The notes beneath the pieces are model-generated. The model did no database searches, was not told the origin of the DNA, and was given only the letters and a program-made list of their open reading frames with translations. Both the position numbers and the translations under genes were made by a program. Shown here in pieces: positions 41,722 to 49,830 of a stretch of DNA of 64,000 nucleotides (positions are counted from its first letter, which is position 1; every line of letters starts with the position of its first letter). The DNA is taken from assembly GCA_934565855.1 (NCBI GenBank), contig CAKTIO010000005.1:62001-126000 (forward strand), read 5' to 3'. The DNA is from an uncultured Dysosmobacter sp. Its GTDB lineage: Bacteria; Bacillota; Clostridia; Oscillospirales; Oscillospiraceae.

Positions 41722-42426
41722 TTATAATTGCGGCTTGTCCAACACATACATCAACTGGCTTGCCAGCATAATTTGCTCCATAGCTTCGCGTTTTTCGTAT
41801 TGAAGATTGGCATGAGCCGCAGGATTGCGATAGGCTGCCATGATCCCTTCAAACAGAGAATGGATTCCGCGTCGATAGTCCCTGCCGCTGGCAGTACTTG
41901 TGTCGCAGAACCTGAAAGCACCGTTTTCGCTTACAAGTGCGCCAATCACATCACCAATCTTCGGGGGAACTGCTGCGCCGGGTTTTAACTCTGAAAACTT
42001 TTCGCGCAGACGAGATTCTACTTCTTTGACCGCCTTTTCTGCTGCGGTTGAACAATGACCATCTACATATAACTCATGGGAGACATCCACAATTCGCGGG
42101 TGAATCTCGGACCAGAAGTGGACAACGACGGGTTCTGCTTCGATATGGCGCACAATTACCACCAACTCGCCAAATGCCGCAGGATTCAGGAAAATAGCAC
42201 CCATCTCGTTTTGTTGAAAGAGTATATTTGCAATAGAGGGGAGTGTAGTCGCATAGAAAGGGTAGTCCGTTTGTATTCCCCTCGTAATTGCTTTGATCCA
42301 TTGGTGAACGCGCTGAATTTCCTGAGGCGTGTGGAGAAACTGCATCTGCAAGTTTGCATTTGTAAAGTCTATCCACTTTCGCAGCTCATACAGTTCGTTC
42401 TCATATGGCAGTTTCAAAACACGCAC
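41722..42426 (-). CDS. TIGR02391 family protein with HEPN-like RN-x3-H motif
   Basis: A 234-residue protein. The C-terminal TIGR02391/Ymh region reads GIHSLFEGIMAAYRNPAAH, with R200-N201 and H205 forming the Rx4H HEPN motif. The N-terminal half is a separate, unrecognised domain. The family is found in phage and defence loci, and HEPN members are often RNases. GGGAGG stands directly before GTG 42426; TTG 42417 at better spacing is a possible alternative start. It lies immediately after the truncated res gene and 9 bases before the TIR gene. Confidence 0.75.
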   Translation of the reverse strand: MRVLKLPYENELYELRKWIDFTNANLQMQFLHTPQEIQRVHQWIKAITRGIQTDYPFYATTLPSIANILFQQNEMGAIFLNPAAFGELVVIVRHIEAEPVVVHFWSEIHPRIVDVSHELYVDGHCSTAAEKAVKEVESRLREKFSELKPGAAVPPKIGDVIGALVSENGAFRFCDTSTASGRDYRRGIHSLFEGIMAAYRNPAAHANLQYEKREAMEQIMLASQLMYVLDKPQL

Positions 42427-42441
42427 CTCCCTTACAGCGCC

Positions 42442-42918
42442 TTAACCGTGTCGATAGGACAGCACCATGACCGACAACTGCTCCGTAACGGCAGTCGGGT
42501 TGAAGTTCTGACCGTTCAAAAGCTCCTGCTTGGTGTAGACCTCCACGCGCCCGCCGAAATCCACGTCTATCTTCTGACGGTAGGGATGGGAGGTGTCCTT
42601 CAGGGCTTTCGCCGTCTGCGCCAGAATGGCATCTGAAGGGACAAGCCACACGACCGCCTTTGTCTTGGTAGTGGGGAGCGCGTCAAACACCGGGCGAATG
42701 GCGTTGCAGGCAACAAAGGTCTTGCCGCCGCCCGTTGGCACCTTGAAGCAGAGGTTCGGAACGCCGGGGATCACATCCTGGTAACGTCCCAATGCCGGGG
42801 CGGATTTCTCCGTCCAGAAACTGCGAAACGCCGCCGAATAGCTGCGGGTTTCGTTCAGCAGTTCCAGATAGCGGGTCAAGTCCGCTATGACCTTTTTCTG
42901 ATACGATTTCAGTTCCAT
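42442..42918 (-). pseudogene. res: Truncated type III restriction enzyme Res subunit (N-terminal fragment)
   Basis: Only 158 residues of a helicase-nuclease that is normally several times longer. The start (MELKSYQKKVIADLTRYLE) and Walker A (PTGGGKT, residues 61-67) are intact, as is the following VVWLVPSDAILAQT. The reading then ends at VMVLSYRHG before the DEAH box. Everything after motif Ia, including the endonuclease domain, is missing, and the TIGR02391 gene begins 16 bases later. It cannot restrict DNA. It starts 15 bases after mod. Confidence 0.85.
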
Positions 42919-42933
42919 ATAGCGAACACCCCC

Positions 42934-44504
42934 TTACAATCTGCTGATGTCTCTCGGTATTTTCTTGAATGTGACGCCCATTTTTTCCAGCTTGTCCTCG
43001 CTGATAGAGCAGCGGTCTGCATAGATCACCGTACCGTCCACCTTTTCCGTGATGGTGGAGAGAAACGCATAGTCCAGCACCGTCACTCGCTGCGGCTCGT
43101 AGTAGAAATAATAGCCTGTGCTGTTGTGCTTGCCGAGGTAATACGGATTGCCGCCGCTGGGTGGGGCGTAGGGCTGCTTGGTTTCCATGAACCAGATGTA
43201 TTCGCGGATCTTCTCCGGCGCAACCGCTTCATTCAGGCAATCGCCCACAAGCAGCGGTTCACCCAAGTCATAGAAGCTGAAATTGCCGCCCGTACCCTCT
43301 ACGGAATTCTTGCCCTCGCCGTAGCCATTGATGACCCGCTTCACGCGCTCGGCGGTGATACTGTCGGCATAGTCCATCATCTCAACGAGGATAAATTTGC
43401 GGTGTCCGCCATCAGCCTTGTTCATGTTGAGGACAGCATGGGCAGTGGTGCCGGAGCCGGCGAAGGAATCGAGGATAATATCGCCATCCGAGAATGCTAT
43501 TTGAATTATGCGGCTAATTAAACTTACGGGTTTAGGGTAGTCAAATACAGCTTTTCCAAGAATAGCCGCTAACTCTTGGGTTGCCATCTGCGTATAGCCA
43601 ACTTCTGAATTTGTCCACCAAGTCCATATACCTCGTCCTTCTCGTTCGGAGAGATACGTTTTTCTGCGAGGTACTCCGTTCCCATCCGCACCAAACCACA
43701 TTCGTCCTTCTGAACGCAGACGTTGATATACCTCTTCAATGTTACTCCAACAGCGACCTTTGGGCGGTACTACACTTTTTCCGGATGGCGTAATTATTGG
43801 ATACATTTGATTTGGGCGGTAACCCGGTGCAGTAAAAGGCGAAGAAATCCACGGTCCTCTCGGATCATCGTCCGGATTAGTATACGCCTCAATATCTTTG
43901 CGCTCCAAGGGAAGTAGTCTAAGCCCTAAGTTTTGGTCGGGGTTTTTGGTGTATATTAGTACATACTCATGTCCACTACTAAGTATCTTTCTTGCGTCAG
44001 GAGATGTTCTCTTTTGCCACACGACCGCTTCTGCAAAATTTCCGAAAATCTCATCACATATTAAACGCAAATGGGGAAATTCAGTATCATCAATGCTGAT
44101 GAAAATGACACCATCATCCGCCATCAGCTTTTGTAGCAGCTTCAAGCGCGGGTACATCATGCACAGCCACTTGTCATGGCGGGTCAGGTCCTCGCCCTCT
44201 TTGCCGACAACCTCGCCCAGCCACTTCTTGATCTTCGGGTCGCTGACATTATCGTTGTAGACCCAGCCCTCGTTGCCGGTGTTGTATGGCGGATCAATGT
44301 AAATGCACTTGACGCGCCTCGTACCGGGGCAGCAACGCTTTCAGGGCTTCCAGATTGTCGCCCCGGATGATCATGTTTTCGCTGCCGTTGTCCTCGTCGT
44401 GCTGCCCGTTTTCATTAAAGCTGTACTTGCGCTCCAACACCCGAAACGGCACTTCCTGATGGTGATTGATCCTTGCTCTTTCCAATCCATTCAAGTGTCG
44501 GCAT
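42934..44504 (-). pseudogene. mod: Type III DNA methyltransferase Mod, disrupted by two frameshifts
   Basis: The start ATG 44504 has a perfect AGGAGG site and encodes MPTLEWIGKSK, typical of Mod. Near 44471 the frame breaks (two bases appear missing before INHHQEVPF), and again near 44318 (after ALLPRYEG). The final frame carries the catalytic YIDPPYNTGNEGW, KWLCMMYPRLKLLQKL, and the SAM motif DSFAGSGTTAHAV down to the stop. All family motifs are still readable across the three frames, so decay is recent or the breaks are sequence errors. It targets adenine by family. Confidence 0.85.
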
Positions 44505-44790
44505 GGGTATCCTCCTGCATATTACGCAAATAGTTCTCTAACAGAATTGCCCTATACGCATTTAACCCGCTGGCAAGTTGGGCATTACTTGCTTCGTTAA
44601 ACGGAATGAAATTGTATGGGACTGCCGCTATCTCGGCTTTTCCAATATCTTTATTTGTTATCCGCAATTCTCTGATCTTGGAAATGGCTCTTTCTCGATC
44701 TATTAAGCCACTCTGGCAGTATTGATTCAGCATATCATCAATATCCCGAATATCTTTCAATAAACTCAGGTTTTCAAGCGCTTTATCCAT
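44491..44790 (-). CDS. Small helical protein encoded ahead of mod
   Basis: A 99-residue, mostly alpha-helical protein (SLLKDIRDIDDMLNQY, RERAISKIRELRI) that I do not recognise. AAGGAG lies 7 bases before ATG 44790, and its end overlaps the mod start by 14 bases, so it belongs to the same operon. Its place between the HTH gene and mod suggests a role tied to the restriction-modification locus, but that is inference from position only. Confidence 0.65.
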   Translation of the reverse strand: MDKALENLSLLKDIRDIDDMLNQYCQSGLIDRERAISKIRELRITNKDIGKAEIAAVPYNFIPFNEASNAQLASGLNAYRAILLENYLRNMQEDTHADT

Positions 44791-44927
44791 GTTATGCTCC
44801 TTATACTCCCGTAAAATGCGTATTCGACTGCGGTGCAATTTCCTTCTGCGCGTTTCCTTCTATTCGCACCCGCGAGGGGTAGGGCGTGTCCTATTTTCGA
44901 GTTAGAGTCGCCGACATGATCTGCGGC

Positions 44928-45131
44928 TCATTTTTCGTTTTCGGCGGGCTTTTTGATATACTTGCCGTTCTTGATTCTCGCGTCTGCCGGTTTCTGTGCG
45001 TCCTCTGGAATCCCCCAGACTGAGCCAATGCGGATAGCTCCGGGAACGCGCCCCTCGCCGCACAAAATCTGAATGCGGCGGGTGGAGATGCCCCAGCGTT
45101 CGGCGGTTTGCGTGATGGATAAGTATTTCAT
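44928..45131 (-). CDS. Small helix-turn-helix DNA-binding protein heading the type III R-M locus
   Basis: A 67-residue protein with an excisionase/MerR-like winged helix: YLSITQTAERWGISTRRIQILC as the helix-turn-helix, then GAIRIGSVWGIPEDAQKP as the wing. AGGAG stands 9 bases before ATG 45131. First gene of the minus-strand operon that runs through mod, res', TIGR02391 and TIR; it may repress this operon through the palindrome next to its promoter. Confidence 0.8.
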   Translation of the reverse strand: MKYLSITQTAERWGISTRRIQILCGEGRVPGAIRIGSVWGIPEDAQKPADARIKNGKYIKKPAENEK

Positions 45132-45186
45132 AGTCGGCGCTCCTGTCACAGTTCATTTCTGCGTCTGCTTATAAAATTACAATATA

Positions 45187-45239
45187 ATTATAATCGCCAA
45201 AGCGAATAAAAGCAAGAACTTTCCCGAAAAGTTCGGGAA
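45187..45239 (-). promoter_or_regulatory. Promoter of the R-M/defence operon with adjacent palindrome
   Basis: On the minus strand TTGCTT (45215-45210), 17 bases, TATAAT (45192-45187). Just upstream, TTCCCGAA and TTCGGGAA (45221-45239) form an 8-3-8 palindrome suited to a dimeric regulator. Confidence 0.65.
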
Positions 45240-45330
45240 GTATTTTCAACTTCGACATGAAAGGGGTGTGGGGCTTCCCCAACAACGAAATGAGCAGTTC
45301 GGGCGCAAGGCTGAACTGCCCATTTTCCCG

Positions 45331-45374
45331 GTGTGTACGGATACCGGATGTGCTTGCTATTCTCTCAAATCTCA
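45331..45374 (+). repeat. 44-base dispersed repeat, copy 1
   Basis: It matches 48874-48917 at 39 of 44 positions (ends CTCTCAAATCTCA). It marks the left border of the first repeat-mobC-repA module; the second copy lies ahead of the second module. Confidence 0.7.
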
Positions 45375-45470
45375 TATCCGCAGATACAACGCGCTCCCGC
45401 TTTCGCAAAAGCAGGAGCGCATATTTTTTGAAAAATTTTTTACTGCCATACTCAACAAACGGCAAAAAAC

Positions 45471-45817
45471 TGTCCGTTGTAAAGTGAGAGGCAACGAATC
45501 GCCAATGCCCTCGTATTCAAAATTTTCTCTACGGAGACCCCCTAATTCGCCAAGAAAATGTCCGTTGTAAAGTGAAAAGAATTTTTTGCAATCCCCCCCA
45601 ATCGCAGAAAATCTGTCCGTTGTAAAGTGAGAGGCTTCCCCAAATATTTTTTAAGATACCTGTCATTTCTGCTTTTTCTGTCCGATGGATTGTGAAAAGC
45701 GAAGATGTTGGGACAAAATCGGTGTCTGATTCACTTAGTGAGGTGAGAGGCTTTTCAAAATTTTCTTTCCGCCATTACAAAGTTTTTGAGAAAAAATATC
45801 CGTTGTATTGTGAAAGG
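45471..45817 (+). repeat. Repeat cluster A: five copies of a 21-bp element
   Basis: Copies begin TGTCCG (or TATCCG) at 45471, 45559, 45614, 45679 and 45797. The shared core is TGTCCGTTGTAAAGTGA followed by (a/g)AGG. Spacings are 88, 55, 65 and 118 bases. The last copy supplies the ribosome site of the first mobC. There is no gene in 45132-45828 apart from these repeats, the operon promoter and the 44-base repeat. Confidence 0.75.
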
Positions 45818-45828
45818 AGTGTTTCAAT

Positions 45829-46158
45829 ATGTCAGACCGCACACGACCCATACGCAAGGAAGTCTGCCTGAACGGGCAGGAGCTGAATCTTATCCAGCAC
45901 AAGATGCGCCAGTTGGGAACGCACAACTTCGGCGCGTATGCCCGGAAAATGCTGATTGACGGGTACATCATCAAGGTCGATTACACCGAGCAGAAAAAAT
46001 TAGCCGCCGCTGTCAGCAGGATTGCCACAAATATCAACCACGTCTGCCGCCGCATCAACAGCACCGGGCATTTCTACGATGCCGATGTTGCCGAGCTGAA
46101 AGAGCGAATGGCTGACGTATGGGAACTGCTGAAAGTGCAGCAAAGAAGTGAATTGTAA
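45829..46158 (+). CDS. mobC: MobC-like relaxosome accessory protein, copy 1
   Basis: A 109-residue protein with a ribbon-helix-helix-type N terminus (PIRKEVCLNGQELNLIQHKM) and the MobC-family helical core (NFGAYARKMLIDGYIIKVDYTEQK, then ISRIATNINHVCRRINSTG). MobC proteins help a relaxase bind and open oriT. It is nearly identical to the copy at 50597, differing mostly in the last 40 residues. AAAGGAG from the final cluster A repeat precedes ATG 45829. No relaxase gene follows. Confidence 0.85.
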   Translation: MSDRTRPIRKEVCLNGQELNLIQHKMRQLGTHNFGAYARKMLIDGYIIKVDYTEQKKLAAAVSRIATNINHVCRRINSTGHFYDADVAELKERMADVWELLKVQQRSEL

Positions 46159-46178
46159 TTCGGGAAAGGAGTACAGAT

Positions 46179-46397
46179 ATGCCGCGCATGAGCAAATCAA
46201 AAAAGCTGGAATGGTCGTTCTTCCTGAATGACTGGGGACGCAAGGCGTACAACACGCTCTGCCGCCGCTGCGTCCACGATTGCAAGCAGAGTTTCCGGGC
46301 GGTTGTCGTTATTTGCCCGCATTATCGGTCAAAGAGGGCAAAAAAGGGTGGTACATCTGCGTACTCCCCTCGTGGATCTGACAAAGTGCCTCCATAG
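46179..46397 (+). CDS. Small cysteine-containing protein of mobile elements
   Basis: A 72-residue basic protein with the pattern KLEWSFFLNDWGRKAYNTLC followed by CRRCVHDCKQSF and VICPHY; four cysteines could bind zinc. Similar small proteins accompany mobC in Clostridia integrative elements. AAAGGAG lies 7 bases before ATG 46179. It lies 20 bases after mobC and is probably co-transcribed. Confidence 0.65.
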   Translation: MPRMSKSKKLEWSFFLNDWGRKAYNTLCRRCVHDCKQSFRAVVVICPHYRSKRAKKGGTSAYSPRGSDKVPP

Positions 46398-46429
46398 CAG
46401 CCGTATCACACCAGACCAGAGAGGATGTG

Positions 46430-47039
46430 ATGAAAAATCTATTTCAAATTGAACACCGCATTGCCGCCGTTCATTCCCTTGCCGCGCTTCATGCTGGTGG
46501 GCGAATATTCCATCAACGCCAAGCTGCTATATGGGCTGCTGCTTAACCGCACCACACTTTCCCAGAAAAGCGGCTGGGTGTCCGAGGATGGGAATGTGTA
46601 TGTGATCTACACGATTAAGCAGATGGCGGATGACCTAAACCGGAGTGAGCGGACGGTCAAGACCGCCCTGCGGGAGCTGGAAAATGCTGGGCTGATCACC
46701 CGCGTCCGTCAGGGCTGGAATCAGGCGAACCGCATTTTTCTGCAAATCCCGGACAGGGTGCAGGTTTCTTCCCGTCCAGAGGGCAATATCTGCCCAATGG
46801 ATGTGCAGGATTCTTCCCCTTGCATGGGGCAAAAATTGCCCGCAAGTAATACTGATACAGAATATAAAGAACAGAGTAAGACTGAAAGAGTAGCGAGTAC
46901 GCGCCGCCGATATGGAGAATTTCAAAATGTTTTCTTATCAGGCAGGGAATGTTCCCGGCTGGAAGCGGCTTATCCCGGCAAAGCTGCCGAATACATTGAG
47001 CGGCTGTCCAAATATATGGCTTCCAATAATAGGCACTAG
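46430..47039 (+). pseudogene. repA: RepA_N-type replication initiator, frameshifted and 3'-truncated (copy 1)
   Basis: The start ATG 46430 (after AGAGGA) encodes MKNLFQIE, then the frame breaks near 46449; the downstream frame continues NTALPPFIPLPRFML, YSINAKLLYGLLLNRTTLSQK and the winged-helix segment NRSERTVKTALRELENAGLI. Two bases seem to be missing at the break. At the 3' end the DnaD-like tail stops at SKYMASNNRH (47039), where homologous proteins run on, exactly where a truncated flavodoxin gene begins. So both ends are damaged. If translated from TTG 46449 it would be 196 residues. Confidence 0.75.
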
Positions 47040-47071
47040 CTTATTTTTCCCTTGCCGGGGAACAGTATGGT

Positions 47072-47545
47072 GTGGGTGTGATTGAAGAAGGAAATACCAG
47101 CATTATCGCCCACATAATCGCAGAACAGACCAGAGCCGATTTATTTGAGATTGAGGCTGTCACACCATATCCTACTTCGCACAGCGAGTTGCTGGATGTA
47201 TCCCGGCAGGAAATGGCGAATAATGCCCGTCCGGAAATTGCCGGTACTGTGGACAACATGGGCGATTATGACACGATCTTTATCGGCTATCCCAACTGGT
47301 GGGGCGATATGCCGATGATTGTTTACAACTTTTTGGAAAGCTACGACCTGTCCGGCAAGACCATTGTTCCGTTCTGCACGCATGGCGGAAGCGGGCTTTC
47401 CAATACAGAATCCACGATTGCCGATATTACGGGAGGAACAATGAAAGACGGTTTTGCAATTCCCGGTACGACTGCTCAGAATGACCGGGACGCGGCCAGA
47501 AGCCAAGTCACAGAATGGTTGAGGGAGGACGGATTTATTGAATAA
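47072..47545 (+). CDS. Flavodoxin, missing its N-terminal start
   Basis: A 157-residue reading from GTG 47072 with clear flavodoxin sequence: TIFIGYPNWWGDMPM as the FMN 60s loop and CTHGGSGLSNTES as the 90s loop. The same frame is open back to 47033 and encodes AYFSLAGEQYG, the start of the FMN phosphate loop, but no start codon lies there. The gene has therefore lost its first few codons at the junction with repA. It heads a three-gene unit with the lipoprotein and DUF4405 genes. Probably inactive unless an unusual start is used. Confidence 0.75.
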   Translation: MGVIEEGNTSIIAHIIAEQTRADLFEIEAVTPYPTSHSELLDVSRQEMANNARPEIAGTVDNMGDYDTIFIGYPNWWGDMPMIVYNFLESYDLSGKTIVPFCTHGGSGLSNTESTIADITGGTMKDGFAIPGTTAQNDRDAARSQVTEWLREDGFIE

Positions 47546-48131
47546 GAAATCCAATAAAATGCTTGTTCTGCTGCTTGCTGTGGGAATGATGGTATCCCTT
47601 GCAGCCTGCGGAACAGGGCAGGAAAATCTGCCTGAGCAGCCGTCTGCGGAAAATGCACAGGTCAATACTGCGGAGAGTGATTCCGATAACGAAACGGAGG
47701 TGAATGAGGTGGATTTGGATTTTTCAGTTTTCAATAATGTGGAAGTCACAGATATAGATTTATCCGAATTGAGTGCTGACGAACGGGCTGTCCTTTATCA
47801 GCAGGCAAGATACTGTCAGGCTATGACCGAGGCTGATACAGAAACTATGACAGAGATCACATCGCCGGATATGATTTTCACCCACATGAGCGGCAGACAG
47901 CAGACACGCGAGGAATATTTTGCGGACATAGTGGACGGCAATCTTCAATACTTTACGATTGGCATTGAAAATCCGGTAGTTCACATCAATGGCAGCTATG
48001 CGTCGGTGTCCTATACTTCCGTTTTGAACGCTAATGCCTATGGTGCCAGAGGTACTTATCGGATTGACGGAACCCATTGGTATGAGAAGCAGGGCGAAAA
48101 CTGGATCGCGTGCAATGCGCCTGAACAATGA
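47538..48131 (+). CDS. NTF2-like lipoprotein
   Basis: A 197-residue lipoprotein with lipobox SLAACG near residue 24 and an acidic linker rich in Glu, Asp and Asn. The NTF2/DUF4440-like domain has YQQARYCQAMTEADTETM, DMIFTHMSGRQQTREEY and YASVSYTSVLNANAYG. TTG 47538 is used: GGGAGG lies upstream and the codon overlaps the flavodoxin stop. Such domains bind small ligands; the substrate is unknown. It is coupled to the next gene by an ATGA overlap. Confidence 0.8.
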   Translation: MNKKSNKMLVLLLAVGMMVSLAACGTGQENLPEQPSAENAQVNTAESDSDNETEVNEVDLDFSVFNNVEVTDIDLSELSADERAVLYQQARYCQAMTEADTETMTEITSPDMIFTHMSGRQQTREEYFADIVDGNLQYFTIGIENPVVHINGSYASVSYTSVLNANAYGARGTYRIDGTHWYEKQGENWIACNAPEQ

Positions 48132-48805
48132 AGAAAAAAATCAGAATTATCGTAGATTGTGGAATGACACTGCTTTTGCCGCTGCTGATGGCATATTCAT
48201 TGGTAGGAGAAGCCGCCCATGAATATCTCGGTATCGGAATGTTTCTGCTTTTTGTTATCCATCATATTTTGAACATTGTATGGTGGAAAAATTTGTTCCG
48301 AGGAAAGTACACGCCCATTCGGATCGTTGGAACGGTATTAAACTTTGTACTCGTCATAATCATGCTGGCATTGCCAATCAGCGGAATGATTCTGTCCCGC
48401 CATGTGTTCCGCGTTCTGCACTTCGGAGGAGCATCTACGGCAAGAACCGTTCATTTGCTGGCTTCCTATTGGGGGCTGGTGTTGATGAGCTTCCATGCCG
48501 GGATGCACGGCAACATGGTGATGGGAATGTTCCGAAAGGCTGCTAATATGCAGCAGCCCTCTAAAATCAGAACATGGAGCTTGCGAGCGATTGCGCTGCT
48601 GTTAGCCGCCTGTGGCGTCCATGCTTTTGTGAAAAATAAAATCAGCTCATATCTGTTTTTACGGACACAATTCGTATTTATTGATTTCTCGCAGCCGGTG
48701 GTATTGGCTTTGCTGGACTATCTGGCAATCGTAGCTCTTTTTGCCGTTGTCGGTTACTACATCTCAAAACTGATTAAGAGGCAGGTCAAAATGCAGAAAA
48801 GATAA
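48128..48805 (+). CDS. DUF4405 family cytochrome-b-like membrane protein
   Basis: A 225-residue protein with about five membrane spans. Pairs of His in hydrophobic segments (LFVIHHILNIVWW, VHLLASYWGLVLMSFHAGMHG) are consistent with haem b ligation. The family often sits with flavodoxins, as here, suggesting a membrane redox unit. Its start overlaps the lipoprotein stop. Haem binding and electron donor are inferred, not shown. Confidence 0.8.
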   Translation: MKKKIRIIVDCGMTLLLPLLMAYSLVGEAAHEYLGIGMFLLFVIHHILNIVWWKNLFRGKYTPIRIVGTVLNFVLVIIMLALPISGMILSRHVFRVLHFGGASTARTVHLLASYWGLVLMSFHAGMHGNMVMGMFRKAANMQQPSKIRTWSLRAIALLLAACGVHAFVKNKISSYLFLRTQFVFIDFSQPVVLALLDYLAIVALFAVVGYYISKLIKRQVKMQKR

Positions 48806-48873
48806 GCAGTCTTTCTCGCCTCGTACTGGTGACAGCAACGTGATAAAGGGCTTGGGATTATCCCAAAATCGCC

Positions 48874-48917
48874 GTGTGTCCGGACAGCGGCTGTGCTTGC
48901 TGTTCTCTCAAATCTCA
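48874..48917 (+). repeat. 44-base dispersed repeat, copy 2
   Basis: The partner of 45331-45374, with five differences. It lies between the DUF4405 gene and the second module. Confidence 0.7.
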
Positions 48918-49001
48918 GTTTTTCTCTTCCCCACGCCGCTCTTTCTCTCCGCCGGAATCTGTGCTATACTGTAAGAAAATCAGCGGAAGGAGGACTTGCC
49001 T

Positions 49002-49745
49002 ATGGCACTCAAACGGGTATTTGCCGGGTTTTATACGCGGTACGACGGAAAGCCCATCTTCGTTGTCCGGGTGCTGAAGGACATTGACACTGGCGAGTCC
49101 ATCGTGGTCTGCAAGGACGCCAGCTTTGCTAAAGAAGACAACGAGCATTACTATCTCATCCGGTACACGTCCTTCTGCGAACAGGTCGAGGTCGATGGTG
49201 TGCTGCGGGATAAATACATCCGTCAGACCCGGCGCGAGATTGACGAAGGCACCGTCCGCGAAGTGTATGAAGACGGCTTTCCGGAGCCTAAGAAAAAGCC
49301 CTTCGTGTATGTTCCATGTGAGCAGGACGAACGATATATTCGGAGAAGCAGAACCTACTACGAATACGCCAAGGACATCTGCGAGAATTACCGGATGGAT
49401 CTGCGGCGGTACAAACTCATCCGGGAACGAAAGCAGTACATCGGCATATCCAACCGAGAGGAATACCGGGCCATGTGCGAGGATCTCGCGTTCGCCCAGC
49501 AGTCCCTCAAAACTCTACTCAACGATTATGCCGATCTCTTCCGTAAACGCTTTTCCGAGGGGCTGTCCATCCGCAAAACGGCGGATGCCATGCAGCAGAA
49601 CCGAGGCGTGATTGAGCGGCGGCAGGCCGCGCTCTATCGGATGTTTGCCCAACTTTTGCAGCAGCGGGACGAAGCAGACGGCGTTTGTCGGCTGATGCAG
49701 GAGATGGAGTACGATCCAAAGGAAATAGAAGATTTACTTGAATAA
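49002..49745 (+). CDS. DUF1653-like protein with C-terminal helix-turn-helix
   Basis: A 247-residue protein. Residues 1-70 match the DUF1653 beta fold (GFYTRYDGKPIFVVRV, DTGESIVVCKD, then SFCEQVEVDG). The middle is charged and helical, and residues 185-235 look like a sigma-region-4-type helix-turn-helix (GLSIRKTADAMQQNRGVIER). It may be a regulator of the mobile element. AGGAGG stands 7 bases before ATG 49002, and an extended -10, TGTGCTATACT, lies at about 48960. Confidence 0.65.
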   Translation: MALKRVFAGFYTRYDGKPIFVVRVLKDIDTGESIVVCKDASFAKEDNEHYYLIRYTSFCEQVEVDGVLRDKYIRQTRREIDEGTVREVYEDGFPEPKKKPFVYVPCEQDERYIRRSRTYYEYAKDICENYRMDLRRYKLIRERKQYIGISNREEYRAMCEDLAFAQQSLKTLLNDYADLFRKRFSEGLSIRKTADAMQQNRGVIERRQAALYRMFAQLLQQRDEADGVCRLMQEMEYDPKEIEDLLE

Positions 49746-49830
49746 TTGGTGCAAATCCAAGCGCTTGTCTTAGTGGCAGGCGCTTCTTTTTTGTCCAGTT
49801 ATGACAAAATCGTGACACTCAGCATCATTA

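Noticed and set aside
45268..45570. A 100-codon plus-strand reading with CTDTGCACYSLKS
   Set aside because: It runs straight into the non-coding repeat cluster, has no ribosome site, and its conserved part is only the 44-base dispersed repeat.
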